A stretch of DNA of 64,000 bases from CAYMZZ01 sp964395095 (GTDB lineage Bacteria > Bacteroidota > Bacteroidia > Chitinophagales > Chitinophagaceae). Below, in pieces: positions 42,820 through 53,407 of the stretch. The DNA is taken from positions 186,001 through 250,000 of the forward strand of contig CAYMZZ010000002.1 in assembly GCA_964395095.1 (NCBI GenBank). The letters run 5' to 3'. The position numbers and the translations under genes were made by a program. Every line of letters starts with the position of its first letter. Within the stretch, counting starts at the first letter, position 1. The notes beneath the pieces were generated by a model. That model was not told the origin of the DNA. It made no database searches and worked only from the letters and a program-made list of their open reading frames with translations.

Positions 42820-44367
42820 ATGCATAAAAAATGTATGCTGCCAGTTGTATTTGGGTTATTTCTTTTTTGCGTTGGCTGTGGGTCGGTAGAGAAAAAGGAG
42901 GAAGCGCCCAGACCCAATATTGTAGTGATTTATGCCGATGATCTGGGTTATGGTGATGTGAGCGCTTATGGCAGTTCGGCTGTATCAACTCCGAACATGG
43001 ACTGGCTGGCGCAGAATGGTGCCCTGTACACGAACGCGCATGCCACTTCGGCCACCTGCACACCCTCGCGTTTTTCTCTGCTTACGGGAAAATATGCCTG
43101 GCGCAAGCAGGGTACCGGGATAGCGCCCGGTGATGCTTCCATGATTATTCCGGTATCTGCCACCACTATGCCGGCGATTCTGCAAAATGCAGGCTACCAT
43201 ACCGCGGTGATTGGCAAATGGCATTTGGGATTGGGCGATAGCAGTGGGGTGGACTGGAATGGAAAGATTAGCCCCGGCCCGAAGGAAATTGGTTTCGACT
43301 ACTCTTTCCTGATACCGGCAACCGGCGATCGGGTACCCTGTGTGTTTGTAGAAAACCAGGAAGTGCTGAACCTCGACAAAAATGATCCCATTGCCGTGAG
43401 CTACAAAGCGCCGCTTGATAGCAGTGCGCCTACCGGTAAAAAGAATCCGGAGTTGCTGAAGATGCATCCTTCGCATGGGCATGATATGACGATTGTGAAT
43501 GGCATCAGCCGTATCGGGTATATGAAGGGAGGAACATCGGCACTATGGAAGGACGAGGATTTTGCGGATATACTCGTGCAGAAAACCAAAGACTATATCG
43601 CGCAGCAAAAAACCAAGCCTTTCTTCCTGTATTTCTCCGCGCATGATATTCATGTGCCGCGCGTACCCCATGAAAGGTTTGTGGGTAAGAGTGGAATGGG
43701 CCCCCGTGGGGATGTGATTTTACAATTTGACTGGACGGTGGGTGAAATCATCGCCAGCCTGCGAGAAAACGGTGTGTTGGATAATACCCTGATCATTTTT
43801 ACCAGCGACAATGGACCGGTGATCGACGATGGGTATAAGGATGAAGCCGTGGAGAAACTCGGCAATCATAAGCCCGCGGGCATTTATCGCGGAGGAAAAT
43901 ACAGCGCCTTTGAAGCGGGCACCCGGGTGCCGATGATGGTGTACTGGAAAGGGAAAATAAAAGCGGGCGAAGTAAATCCGGCTCTCTTTAGCCAGGTAGA
44001 TATCTATGCCTCACTGGCCGCGCTGCTGGGTGAAGAAATACCCGAAGGGCAAGCACCCGACAGCAAGAATGAATTGAAAGTGTTGTTGAATGAAAGCAAT
44101 CAGGACCGGGAATACCTGGTGGAACAATCCCTAAACTCCACGCTCTCCCTGCTGATGGGCGACTGGAAATATATTGAACCCTCGAAGGGACCCAGGATGA
44201 ATCGGGATACCAATACAGAATTAGGAAATTTGCCGGAACCGCAATTGTATAACCTGAAAGATGATCCGGGTGAAACCAAAAACCTGGCGGAGGAAAATCC
44301 GGAGAAAGTGGCTGAGCTGAAGGCAATACTCGAGAAAGTGAAACAGGGTACCCGTGATTTGAAATAA
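42820..44367 (+). CDS. S1 family sulfatase (lipoprotein)
   Basis: A 515-residue sulfatase with a lipobox (LFCVGCGS, Cys20). The metal-binding start NIVVIYADDLGYGDVSAYGS leads to the FGly signature Cys80-Thr-Pro-Ser-Arg in CTPSRFSLLTGKY. GKWHLG and the TSDNGP block complete the site. Cys80 must be converted to formylglycine by an anaerobic-type maturase (anSME), which is not encoded in this window. It removes sulfate esters from the glycan. It follows the GH2 gene closely and precedes another sulfatase. Confidence 0.95.
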   Translation: MHKKCMLPVVFGLFLFCVGCGSVEKKEEAPRPNIVVIYADDLGYGDVSAYGSSAVSTPNMDWLAQNGALYTNAHATSATCTPSRFSLLTGKYAWRKQGTGIAPGDASMIIPVSATTMPAILQNAGYHTAVIGKWHLGLGDSSGVDWNGKISPGPKEIGFDYSFLIPATGDRVPCVFVENQEVLNLDKNDPIAVSYKAPLDSSAPTGKKNPELLKMHPSHGHDMTIVNGISRIGYMKGGTSALWKDEDFADILVQKTKDYIAQQKTKPFFLYFSAHDIHVPRVPHERFVGKSGMGPRGDVILQFDWTVGEIIASLRENGVLDNTLIIFTSDNGPVIDDGYKDEAVEKLGNHKPAGIYRGGKYSAFEAGTRVPMMVYWKGKIKAGEVNPALFSQVDIYASLAALLGEEIPEGQAPDSKNELKVLLNESNQDREYLVEQSLNSTLSLLMGDWKYIEPSKGPRMNRDTNTELGNLPEPQLYNLKDDPGETKNLAEENPEKVAELKAILEKVKQGTRDLK

Positions 44368-44421
44368 ATCGGGGAGCCGTTGCTAACCTCTACAGAAAGA
44401 TTTGGAAAGCTTTCAAACGAA

Positions 44422-45963
44422 ATGAAGCCTATTGTCGTACAAAGCATGACTTTTTTTCAATCATACTTCCGATGGCTGCTGCCAATTATATTGGTTGGGC
44501 TTTTTGATGCGCCATTGTCGGCACAGGACTCCTCAACCCGCCCGAATATCCTGGTGATAGTGGCGGATGATCTGGGTTGGGCCGACCTGGGATGTTATGG
44601 TAGCCGTTTTTATGAAACACCGCAACTGGATTCGCTCGCGAAAAAGGGAGTCCGATTTACCAATGGGTACGCCAGCAGCCCGGTTTGCAGTCCCACCCGC
44701 GCCAGCCTGCTCACCGGCAAATACCCGGTGAAAACGGGCGTCACCGATTGGATCAAAGGTCGGCAGGCGGGTGGCAAAGCCCGTTCTTTTGAAAAGTTAC
44801 TGGGTCCGCCCACAGCTTATGCGCTGCCGCTGGCGGAGCAAACCATGGCGGAAATGGCCATCAGCCAGGGGTATCAAACATTTTTTGCCGGCAAATGGCA
44901 TTTGGGGGAGGAGCCGGATTATTGGCCGGAAGCGCAGGGGTTTTCAAAGAACATCGGAGGTTGGAGCGCGGGCTCACCAACGGGAAGAAAGAATGACAGC
45001 ACGGGTGGCTTTTTTACGCCTTACGCAAACCCAAGGTTAACCGATGGACCCGTGGGTGAATACCTGACCGATCGTTTGACCGATGAAACCATTCGTTTTT
45101 TGGAAAACAAGAGTAGCGATCCCTTTGTTATCTTTTATTCACTTTATGCCGTACACAATCCCATGCAGGCGCCGGCAGCGCTGGTTAGTAAATATGAAGC
45201 AAAGCGACAAAGACTGGGCTTAGATGATAAACAACGATTTTCGAAAGAGGAAGACTGGATGCGCCATCAGCCCGATTGGAAAAACCGAATGCAACAGGAT
45301 CACCCCGTATATGCAGCCATGATAGAGAATATGGATTGGAATATCGGGCGCCTGTTTCAAAAACTGCGAGACCTAAGCCTGGATGAAAATACCCTGATCA
45401 TATTTACCTCCGACAACGGAGGGCTGAGTACCGCTGAAGGAAGTGTGACCAGCAATGCGCCATTAAGAGCCGGCAAGGGATGGTTATATGAAGGAGGTAT
45501 CCGTGTGCCGCTCATTTTGTATATGAAAGGGATATATGAAGATGGTAAAACCTGTGAAACGCCCGTGAACAGCGTTGACCTTTTTCCCAGCATGGCCAGC
45601 CTGATAAATCCGCCCTACAAAAAACCGGCAGAGCTGGATGGAATACCTCTGCAGGAGATAATGGAGCAGCCGAAGCGGTATTATCAGCGGAAGCTGTACT
45701 GGCATTACCCGCATTACAGTAACCAGGGTGGTCGCCCCTCAGCCGCTATCCGCAAGGGAAAGTATAAGTTGATCTACTATTATGAAGATGAGCAGTTGGA
45801 ATTATTTGACCTGAAGAAGGATGAATCGGAACGCAAGGATCTATCGCGGAAGAAAGGAAAAAAGACGCGTCGTATGTACCAATGGCTTTGCCAGTGGTTG
45901 AAGGCTACCGATGCGGCAAAGCCGGGACCCAACCCGCAATACAGTGTAGAAACCCATTTTTAG
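44422..45963 (+). CDS. S1 family sulfatase
   Basis: A 513-residue exported sulfatase. I chose the ATG at 44422 (MKPIVVQSMTFFQSYFRWLL, signal ending PLSAQ), since the longer frame starts with a TTG and lacks signal character. Sulfatase motifs: NILVIVADDLGWADLGCYGS, FGly site Cys89-Ser-Pro-Thr-Arg (SSPVCSPTRASLLTGKY), GKWHLG and TSDNGG. It is about 10 residues from the FGly start of the neighbouring sulfatase in layout but clearly diverged, so the two likely cut different sulfate positions. Confidence 0.94.
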   Translation: MKPIVVQSMTFFQSYFRWLLPIILVGLFDAPLSAQDSSTRPNILVIVADDLGWADLGCYGSRFYETPQLDSLAKKGVRFTNGYASSPVCSPTRASLLTGKYPVKTGVTDWIKGRQAGGKARSFEKLLGPPTAYALPLAEQTMAEMAISQGYQTFFAGKWHLGEEPDYWPEAQGFSKNIGGWSAGSPTGRKNDSTGGFFTPYANPRLTDGPVGEYLTDRLTDETIRFLENKSSDPFVIFYSLYAVHNPMQAPAALVSKYEAKRQRLGLDDKQRFSKEEDWMRHQPDWKNRMQQDHPVYAAMIENMDWNIGRLFQKLRDLSLDENTLIIFTSDNGGLSTAEGSVTSNAPLRAGKGWLYEGGIRVPLILYMKGIYEDGKTCETPVNSVDLFPSMASLINPPYKKPAELDGIPLQEIMEQPKRYYQRKLYWHYPHYSNQGGRPSAAIRKGKYKLIYYYEDEQLELFDLKKDESERKDLSRKKGKKTRRMYQWLCQWLKATDAAKPGPNPQYSVETHF

Positions 45964-46134
45964 CAGTTGTTTTTCCCGGAATTTTTCCGGTATTACCTCA
46001 TCCTTTTGAAAATTTCAGATTTGAAATTTTTTGCGTGAACGAATTGTACCGCTTTTTTGAAGCGGCTGCCCACCAGCGGTTCGGAAATATCTTTCTTACT
46101 TAGGGTAATTATTTTAAACCAAAATCTAACGGTA

Positions 46135-49100
46135 ATGATGCTTGCGAATATTCGAAAACTGCTTTCTCATCTTTGCCTGCTGTGTCTGTTGCTGCTGTTT
46201 AACCTCCCAGCGATTGCACAGGATAGAACGGTAAAGGGCACCGTCATCAATGCATCGGACAATACACCGCTTTCCGGCGTATCGGTGGTGCAGCAGGGTG
46301 GGGGTGCTGGTACATCTACCAATGCCAGTGGTGCATTTAGTTTAACGGTGCGTGGTAATAATCCGGTACTGGAATTCAGTAGTGTGGGATTCGACACCTA
46401 TCGGGTTACCTGGGATGGCAGTGCTGAACTGGCAATAAAACTGGAACCTGCCGTGGCTACTATGGAAGATGTGGTGGTGATTGGTTATGGCACCCAGAAA
46501 AAAATCAACCAGACGGGCGCCACTCAAACGGTACGTTTCGATGATGCGGTGAATCAGCCCGTGACCAATACGGGCCAGTTGATGTATGGACAGTTTGCCG
46601 GTGTGCAGCTCACCCAAAGCAGTGGCCTGCCTGGTGCGGACAACTCGAGTGTGATCATCCGCGGTGTGGGTACTTTTGGTTCGGCCGCCCCCCTGGTGGT
46701 GATTGATAATATTCAGTACACCGGTCTTGATGCCTTCAACAACCTGGCGCCTTCGGATATAGAATCCATCTCCGTGCTGAAAGACGCTTCGGCCAGCGCC
46801 ATCTATGGAGCGCGCGGTGCCAATGGGGTAATTGTCGTTACCACCAAGAAAGGCAAGAGCGGGTCGATGAGTGTTATTTACAACAACTATTTTGGATTCC
46901 AGGAAGTGACTGTGGTGCCGCGGTTTCTGGATGCGGTGAATTATGCCCGACTGAAGAATGAGCGGGATATTAATTTCAATGGCGCCAATGCGCCTATCCG
47001 CTACAGCGATGCCAATATCCAGGCTATGGCCGATGGCTCCGATCCCGATCGCTATGCCAATACCAACTGGGCCGATGTACTCCTGCGTCGCGCTCCCATT
47101 CAAAATCATTATCTCTCCTTCTCGGGTGGTAATGAGAAAACCACTTATCGCGCCTCACTGGGCTACCTGAGCCAGGAAGCTATTGTACAGGGCAAGTTCA
47201 AATCAGACCGTTTCAATTTGGGTCTGAACCTGAATTCAAAAGTGACCAACTGGCTGACCATCTCCAACGTGACGAATGCTTACTGGCAAAGATTCAAAGG
47301 ACCTACCGGCGGCGCGGATGCCATTACCGGGGAAACGGGTATCATCAACCAGTTTCAACGCTCGGCTCCAACGGTGCCGGTCTATTATGCCAATGGTGAG
47401 TATGGTATCGTGGACGGATCCTATCTGAATGTAAACGCCAGCTTCCCGATACAGAACGGTATTCGCCGTGGCTACCTGGGCGATTATCAAAGCGATGATA
47501 TCAATTTCGCCAACCGCTTTGGTATCAAGATTGATTTCAACAAGTCGCTTTCCTTTGAAACCAGCGGCAGCGCGAACATTTTCTATAATCAGATCTCCGA
47601 TTTCACGCCTACCAACAGCACTTTCGACTGGGCCGGCAATGTGATCCAGGTAAATGAAGTGAATACACTGCGCAACAGTACGGCTTTCAATTATCGTTTG
47701 CTGAATGAAAATATCCTGCGCTACAACCGCAATTTTGGCGGAAAACACGAACTGGGTGTATTGCTGGGTCATTCATTGATCTATAACCGCAACGATGGCT
47801 TTGCGGGTTCGCTGCAGGATTTCCCCTCCAATTCCACCCAGGAGTTTAATGGCGGAGGCGTGCTCAATCCCAATGTAACCGGTGGTGCGAATGAAGAAGC
47901 CGTGCAGTCATTCTTCTCCCGTATCAACTATATCTACAATGGCAAGTACCTGCTTGAGTTAAATGTGCGTCGCGATGGTTCTTCCAAATTCGGACCCACG
48001 AACCGCTATGGCACTTTCCCCTCCGCGTCGGCGGGCTGGCGTATAGGTGAGGAAAAATTCCTGAGCAATGTGAGCTGGATCAGTGACCTGAAACTGCGTG
48101 CGAGCTGGGGTATCACGGGGAATGATAATATCGGCAACTATATTTTCGACCAGACTTATAATTCCGACCTCGATTATTTCCTGGGCAATTCCATTGTGGG
48201 TGCCGTGGCCATCACCAGCCTGGCCAACAGTACCATTACCTGGGAAACGGTGGAGCAATATGATATTGGACTGGATGCAAGTCTTTTCAGAAATAAACTT
48301 TCCATCACTGCGGATTATTTCAACCGCAAGAGTACCGATGTTTTGTACGGCAACTTCCCTGTGCCCAGTACCATTGGCGTAACAAACCTGGCTGCGCAGA
48401 ATGCGGCGAGCATGGTGAATAAGGGACTGGAAGTAATGCTGAACTATCGGGGACGCATCAAGGCCCTGAACTATACCCTGAGCGCCAGTGTCAGCAAATT
48501 TGCCGACAATGAAGTAACGGGTTTGGGTGATCGCGGACTGGAAACCATCAACCCCGAAAGTATTATTCGGGTAGGTGTACCCTTCAATGCCTATTATGGT
48601 TATCAGGTACTGGGAATATTCCAGACAGCCGACGAAGTGGCCAATGCCCCGGTTCAGTTTGGCAGCAACCGCACGGCGCCCGGCGATTTCCAGTATGCCG
48701 ACCTTTCCGGTCCTGAAGGTAAGCCCGATGGCGTGGTGAATGCATTCGACCGTACCATTATCGGTAACCCTTATCCGTCGTGGATATACAATTTCAATGC
48801 CCGCGCCGATTTCAAAGGCTTTGATCTCAATATACTTTTTGAAGGCGTAAGCGGGTTGGATCGAATTCTGAATGCAAATGGACAATTGCCGATGGAAGGT
48901 GATCGTAACAATGCACTGGTTTACTGGCTCGATCGCTGGACACCCGATAACCCTTCTACCAAACTGCCCAGGCTGGGTGGTGTTAACAACAATATTATCT
49001 CCAGCTTCTATGTGCAGGATGCATCCTACCTGCGGATGAAAAATCTGGAAATCGGTTATACCATTCCGGCCAGGATTACGCAGAAGTTTGGTGTTTCCCG

Positions 49101-49245
49101 TCTGCGGGTGTATGCGAGCGGACAAAACATCTTAACCTTCACCAAAATGGAAGACTTTGATCCGGAGAGGGCAAGAAGTGGTAATACCGATAACCTGGCT
49201 CCGCTGTACAAAGTGTACACATTTGGCCTCAACGTGAAATTTTAA
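46135..49245 (+). CDS. susC: SusC-family TonB-dependent glycan transporter
   Basis: A 1036-residue SusC/RagA receptor. I start at the ATG at 46135 (MMLANIRKLLSHLCLLCLLL, signal ending AIAQ), since the TTG 78 bases earlier has no signal. An N-terminal carboxypeptidase-like repeat (TVKGTVINASDNTPLSGVSV), the SusC plug marker VVVIGYGTQKK and RGVGTFG, then a long barrel ending FGLNVKF. It imports glycan oligosaccharides together with SusD, 38 bases downstream. The usual QKK-x-x-x-TGAV is here QKKINQTGAT. Confidence 0.95.
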   Translation: MMLANIRKLLSHLCLLCLLLLFNLPAIAQDRTVKGTVINASDNTPLSGVSVVQQGGGAGTSTNASGAFSLTVRGNNPVLEFSSVGFDTYRVTWDGSAELAIKLEPAVATMEDVVVIGYGTQKKINQTGATQTVRFDDAVNQPVTNTGQLMYGQFAGVQLTQSSGLPGADNSSVIIRGVGTFGSAAPLVVIDNIQYTGLDAFNNLAPSDIESISVLKDASASAIYGARGANGVIVVTTKKGKSGSMSVIYNNYFGFQEVTVVPRFLDAVNYARLKNERDINFNGANAPIRYSDANIQAMADGSDPDRYANTNWADVLLRRAPIQNHYLSFSGGNEKTTYRASLGYLSQEAIVQGKFKSDRFNLGLNLNSKVTNWLTISNVTNAYWQRFKGPTGGADAITGETGIINQFQRSAPTVPVYYANGEYGIVDGSYLNVNASFPIQNGIRRGYLGDYQSDDINFANRFGIKIDFNKSLSFETSGSANIFYNQISDFTPTNSTFDWAGNVIQVNEVNTLRNSTAFNYRLLNENILRYNRNFGGKHELGVLLGHSLIYNRNDGFAGSLQDFPSNSTQEFNGGGVLNPNVTGGANEEAVQSFFSRINYIYNGKYLLELNVRRDGSSKFGPTNRYGTFPSASAGWRIGEEKFLSNVSWISDLKLRASWGITGNDNIGNYIFDQTYNSDLDYFLGNSIVGAVAITSLANSTITWETVEQYDIGLDASLFRNKLSITADYFNRKSTDVLYGNFPVPSTIGVTNLAAQNAASMVNKGLEVMLNYRGRIKALNYTLSASVSKFADNEVTGLGDRGLETINPESIIRVGVPFNAYYGYQVLGIFQTADEVANAPVQFGSNRTAPGDFQYADLSGPEGKPDGVVNAFDRTIIGNPYPSWIYNFNARADFKGFDLNILFEGVSGLDRILNANGQLPMEGDRNNALVYWLDRWTPDNPSTKLPRLGGVNNNIISSFYVQDASYLRMKNLEIGYTIPARITQKFGVSRLRVYASGQNILTFTKMEDFDPERARSGNTDNLAPLYKVYTFGLNVKF

Positions 49246-49283
49246 ACATCAGTAACGACAATAGATCACTTAAATAAAGGAAT

Positions 49284-50822
49284 ATGAGAAATTTATTCAT
49301 CATCGTTTTGGTAGTATCCTTAAGTGGTTGTTCCAAAGAATTCTTAGATAAGCGATCGCTCACGCAGATTGGCGACGGCAATTTCTGGCAAAGCGAGTCG
49401 GATGCGCAGTTGGGGATTAATGGGATTTATGATGTGCTGCAGGATCGTGTACAATACAGCGGTAACCTCAATGGCACGGCTGGGCTTACCATGTATGATT
49501 GCTTTGGCGACAACCTCTACAATAATTACAAGTTTGAAGGACCAGGTAATTTCATGATCGGAAATATTGATCCTTCGAACGCTTTTTTCTCCGATCTCTG
49601 GCGTTCCCTGTATCGTGGTATCGGTCGTGCCAATGTGGCCCTGGAGAATATTGAGCGTATGCCTGCATCGGCCATTTCGGATGAAAGCAAGAATGCCCTC
49701 ATCGGGCAGGCTTTATTCCTGCGGTCCTTGTTTTATATGAACCTGGCGGTTTACTTTCAGGAAGTGCCACTGATCCTGAAAGTGCAATCACTTGATGAAG
49801 CCTATGTAACCAAGAATAGTTTCCAGGAAGTAGCCACACAGGTTGTGCAGGACCTGGAAACCGCGGCTGGTCTATTGCCCGTAAACTATCCGGCTGAGCT
49901 CTATGGCTATGCCACCCGCGGCGCTGCCCTGGGTTTGCTCGCCCGTTTTCAGCTTTATCTCGGCAATTACCAGGCAGTACTCGATGCTACCAATACCATA
50001 CTCAGCCTGGGTTATGGACTTAATCCCAATTACGCCCAACTCTTCACCGAGCAGGGTGAACAGTCGAACGAAATAATATTCTCCGTACGCTTCAACCAGG
50101 ATGCCTCCAATAACGGGGAGCTGTTCTCTGCCACTTTCCTCGGCATTCCCAAGGTGGACCAAAACCCGATGCGCAACCTGGTGAATGATTATTATTGTAC
50201 GGATGGGTTGCCGATTACGACATCGCCCTTGTACAATGCCGCCACACCGAAAGCTAACCGCGATCCCCGGCTGGGTGCATCGGTTTATTTCCGTACCGAT
50301 ATTTTTCTGACCGATCTGAACCGGGCTTTTAACGGTAATACGCCAACCGGTTTCGCTTTGCGGAAATATACCCGCAGAACCTCGGTTTCTTCCACTGGCA
50401 TTGGTGCTTTTAGTCCCGGTGGACAGGATTATATCGTATTGCGCTATGCGGATGTTTTGCTAATGCGTGCCGAAGCCTTTGTGGAATTAAATCAGCCGGG
50501 GGAAGCTTATTCTTTGGTGAACCAGGTTCGTGCACGTTCAGGTATGCCCGCCATTGAAGATGTGGAAGGCAGTGGTTTGGGTCAAACAGAAATGCGCAAT
50601 ATAGTCCGCCACGAAAGAAGGGTGGAGCTGGCCTTTGAAGGGCTTCGCTATTTTGATCTCAAGCGCTGGGGTACCGTGCAGGACGCCTTCCAGCGCGCTC
50701 AGGCTGATAATGTGCCCGGGTATCCGGTTAACTATCGTGCCGGCAAGGCAGAAGTATTTCCCATTCCGCTATCGGAGCTGAATGCCAATTCAAATATGGT
50801 GCAGAACCCTGTTTGGGATTAA
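49284..50822 (+). CDS. susD: SusD/RagB family glycan-binding lipoprotein
   Basis: A 512-residue SusD-like lipoprotein (lipobox SLSGCSK, Cys16). Helical TPR-like scaffold: GNFWQSESDAQLGINGIYDV, RSLYRGIGRANVALENIERM, LIGQALFLRSLFYMNLAVYF. C-terminal RHERRVELAFEGLRYFDLKR, the hallmark RagB segment. It sits on the SusC lid and captures the glycan outside the cell. Confidence 0.95.
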   Translation: MRNLFIIVLVVSLSGCSKEFLDKRSLTQIGDGNFWQSESDAQLGINGIYDVLQDRVQYSGNLNGTAGLTMYDCFGDNLYNNYKFEGPGNFMIGNIDPSNAFFSDLWRSLYRGIGRANVALENIERMPASAISDESKNALIGQALFLRSLFYMNLAVYFQEVPLILKVQSLDEAYVTKNSFQEVATQVVQDLETAAGLLPVNYPAELYGYATRGAALGLLARFQLYLGNYQAVLDATNTILSLGYGLNPNYAQLFTEQGEQSNEIIFSVRFNQDASNNGELFSATFLGIPKVDQNPMRNLVNDYYCTDGLPITTSPLYNAATPKANRDPRLGASVYFRTDIFLTDLNRAFNGNTPTGFALRKYTRRTSVSSTGIGAFSPGGQDYIVLRYADVLLMRAEAFVELNQPGEAYSLVNQVRARSGMPAIEDVEGSGLGQTEMRNIVRHERRVELAFEGLRYFDLKRWGTVQDAFQRAQADNVPGYPVNYRAGKAEVFPIPLSELNANSNMVQNPVWD

Positions 50823-50969
50823 GGCCTGTTTCTTTCATAGTTGATTTTTGATGCAGCCGGGAATGTAGTAAAATGCCCGGCTGCTTTTTTGAAACTGCCA
50901 TAAGGTAAAGGGAATTCTTCGCCCCTGAACCGACCATATCACCTCAAAACATTTGTTTCCGTTTCTTTT

Positions 50970-52133
50970 ATGTCCAGAACCACAAGCAGCCTGCAGGCAG
51001 AATACCGGGAAAGATTTGGCGGAAACGACAAGCCACTGCTGGTGCGATCTCCCGGTCGTGTCAATATTATTGGCGAACATACCGATTACAACGAGGGCTT
51101 TGTTTTGCCGGCTGCCATCGATAAAAGCACATATGTTGCTTTAGCCAAAAGAAGCGATGATCGTATTCAGCTTTATGCTTCCGCTTTTCAACAGCAGCAC
51201 GAAACGGATTTACACGAATTGCAACGTTCCGAAAAGCGCTGGCCGGATTATGTTTTGGGTATCGTGGATCAGTTGCGCAGAAACGGACATTCCCTGGGTG
51301 GCTTCCATTTATTGCTGGATGGCGATATCCCGCCTGGCGCAGGCCTCTCTTCTTCGGCGGCACTGGAATGTGCCACGGTATTTGCCCTGAATGAAGTTTT
51401 CAACCTGGGTATGTCGCGGATGGAGATGGCTTTCCTTGCGCAAAAATCGGAACATGAGTTTGTGGGTGTGAAATGTGGTATCATGGATATGTTCGCCTCC
51501 CTGTTTGGAAAGAAAGATCATGTGATCCTGCTCGATTGTCGTGACCAACATTATGAGTACCTACCTCTGGATTTGGGTGCATACAAATTATTGCTGCTGA
51601 ATACCAATGTAAAACATAATCTCAGCAGTTCTGAGTATAATACCCGGCGCCTGCAATGCGAACAGGGGGTTGACTGTGTTCGGCAGCATAAACCCGGCAT
51701 ACAGTCTTTGCGAGATGTTACCCGCGACATGTTAGATGAATGGGTGCTGCCCGAGGATCGGCTGATTTATCAACGCTGCCGCTATGTGGTGGAAGAAAAT
51801 GCACGGTTACAGGAAGCGCATCATGATCTGCGCAAAGGCGATTTGACTGCCCTGGGTCGCAAAATGTTTGCCACGCACGAGGGCCTGAGCCGTCTTTATG
51901 AAGTAAGCTGCCCGGAACTGGATTTCCTGGTGGAATATGTGAAGAATAATCCGGCGGTGTTGGGTGCGCGGATGATGGGTGGCGGCTTTGGGGGATGTGC
52001 CATCAATATTGTGCATGAGTCAGCGATTGAACAACTGGTGGCGCAAATCAAACCTGCTTATGAACTGGCCAGCAACCTCAGCCTGGATTATTATGTGGCT
52101 TCCATCGAAGATGGGACACAATTAATGAGCTAA
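50970..52133 (+). CDS. galK: Galactokinase
   Basis: A 387-residue GHMP kinase. The galactokinase signature PGRVNIIGEHTDYNEGFVLP and the ATP-binding loop PPGAGLSSSAALE are intact, and the C-terminal GARMMGGGFGGCAI motif is present. It phosphorylates galactose at C1 in the cytoplasm. The next gene, 5 bases on, encodes the uridylyltransferase. Being in the PUL implies that the imported glycan yields galactose. Confidence 0.96.
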   Translation: MSRTTSSLQAEYRERFGGNDKPLLVRSPGRVNIIGEHTDYNEGFVLPAAIDKSTYVALAKRSDDRIQLYASAFQQQHETDLHELQRSEKRWPDYVLGIVDQLRRNGHSLGGFHLLLDGDIPPGAGLSSSAALECATVFALNEVFNLGMSRMEMAFLAQKSEHEFVGVKCGIMDMFASLFGKKDHVILLDCRDQHYEYLPLDLGAYKLLLLNTNVKHNLSSSEYNTRRLQCEQGVDCVRQHKPGIQSLRDVTRDMLDEWVLPEDRLIYQRCRYVVEENARLQEAHHDLRKGDLTALGRKMFATHEGLSRLYEVSCPELDFLVEYVKNNPAVLGARMMGGGFGGCAINIVHESAIEQLVAQIKPAYELASNLSLDYYVASIEDGTQLMS

Positions 52134-52138
52134 ACAAA

Positions 52139-53212
52139 ATGCTTATGTTCGAGTTGAAAGAACATTCCCATCGGCGATTGAATATCCTGACGGGTGAATG
52201 GATCATGGTATCGCCACATCGCACCAAACGACCCTGGCAGGGAAAACTGGAGCAGGTGAGCAAGGGGGGAAGGCCGGTATATGAACCAGGCTGTTATCTA
52301 TGCCCGGGCAATCCAAGAGCCGATGGAAGCAGAAATCCGGTATATGAGCAGCCTTATGCCTTTACCAATGATTTTGCGTCGCTCCTGCCCAACGTGCCGG
52401 AAGGCCGGATCAACCAGCAAAATTTGCTGATAGCAGAATCCGTGAGCGGTACTTGCCGGGTCATCAGCTTTTCGCCAGACCATAGCCTTACGCTGCCATT
52501 GATGCCACTGCCACAAATCAGGGCTGTGGTGGATTTGTGGTGCGAGGAGTTCAGGAGTATCGCTGCCGATCCCTCGATCCGGTATATCCAGATTTTTGAG
52601 AATAAGGGGGAGATCATGGGTTGCTCCAATCCACATCCGCATGGACAGATATGGGCCCAGAATACTTTGCCGGTGGAGCTGATGAAGGAAACGGAACAAC
52701 AGCGACGGTATTATGTGGGCCATGTCCGTTCCCTTTTGGGCGATTACCTGGTGCTGGAATTGCAGGAGGCGGAAAGAATTGTTTGGCAGAATGAGAGCTT
52801 CGTGGCGCTGGTTCCTTTTTGGGCGACCTGGCCTTTTGAAACCCTGCTGATCAGCCGCCAGCCTGTTCAGCATATTACGGATCTAACCGAAAAGCAGAAG
52901 AACGATTTTGCTTCCATCCTGAAAGCGCTCACGGTGAAATACGATAACCTCTTCGAAACATCATTTCCTTATTCAGCCGGTATTCACCAGGCGCCGGTTA
53001 ACTCGGGCGATCATCCGGAATGGCATTTACACATGCATTTTTATCCGCCCCTGCTGCGCAGCGCCACCGTTAAAAAGTTTATGGTTGGCTATGAAATGCT
53101 GGCTAATCCGCAGCGAGACATCACGCCGGAGTGGGCGGCCGCGCAGCTCCGTGCGCAATCGCTGCAACACTATTCGTTAAATCATCCAATACATGAAGCG
53201 GGAGTTAATTGA
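52139..53212 (+). CDS. galT: Galactose-1-phosphate uridylyltransferase
   Basis: A 357-residue GalT. NPHPHGQIWA holds the active-site histidine (His168, the last His of HPH), and CYLCPGNPRADG (52-63) holds the N-terminal zinc-binding cysteines. HQAPVN and EWHLHMHFYPP in the second half match the C-terminal metal site. It swaps UMP between UDP-glucose and galactose-1-phosphate. Paired with GalK it completes two Leloir steps; GalE and mutarotase are not in this window. Confidence 0.95.
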   Translation: MLMFELKEHSHRRLNILTGEWIMVSPHRTKRPWQGKLEQVSKGGRPVYEPGCYLCPGNPRADGSRNPVYEQPYAFTNDFASLLPNVPEGRINQQNLLIAESVSGTCRVISFSPDHSLTLPLMPLPQIRAVVDLWCEEFRSIAADPSIRYIQIFENKGEIMGCSNPHPHGQIWAQNTLPVELMKETEQQRRYYVGHVRSLLGDYLVLELQEAERIVWQNESFVALVPFWATWPFETLLISRQPVQHITDLTEKQKNDFASILKALTVKYDNLFETSFPYSAGIHQAPVNSGDHPEWHLHMHFYPPLLRSATVKKFMVGYEMLANPQRDITPEWAAAQLRAQSLQHYSLNHPIHEAGVN

Positions 53213-53407
53213 TTACCTCATCATTGCCGCATTCAAAAGGCAGGCTTATTCGCTTTTCTGATTTCTTGGCAGGGTTAACTGTTCCAAAGAGGAGGGGCAT
53301 CCCGTTCATCCTGCCTTTGCGGGATGAAAAGGCCGATGAGAGGAGGTAAATTTGGAAAGGACCTCAAAGCTATACTGCATACGTATTCAAAACCTGAATC
53401 AAACATC

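Noticed and set aside
47959..49125. 388-codon open frame on the minus strand
   Set aside because: It lies wholly inside susC in antisense and its composition (Ile/Gly/His-rich without domains) is that of a shadow frame.
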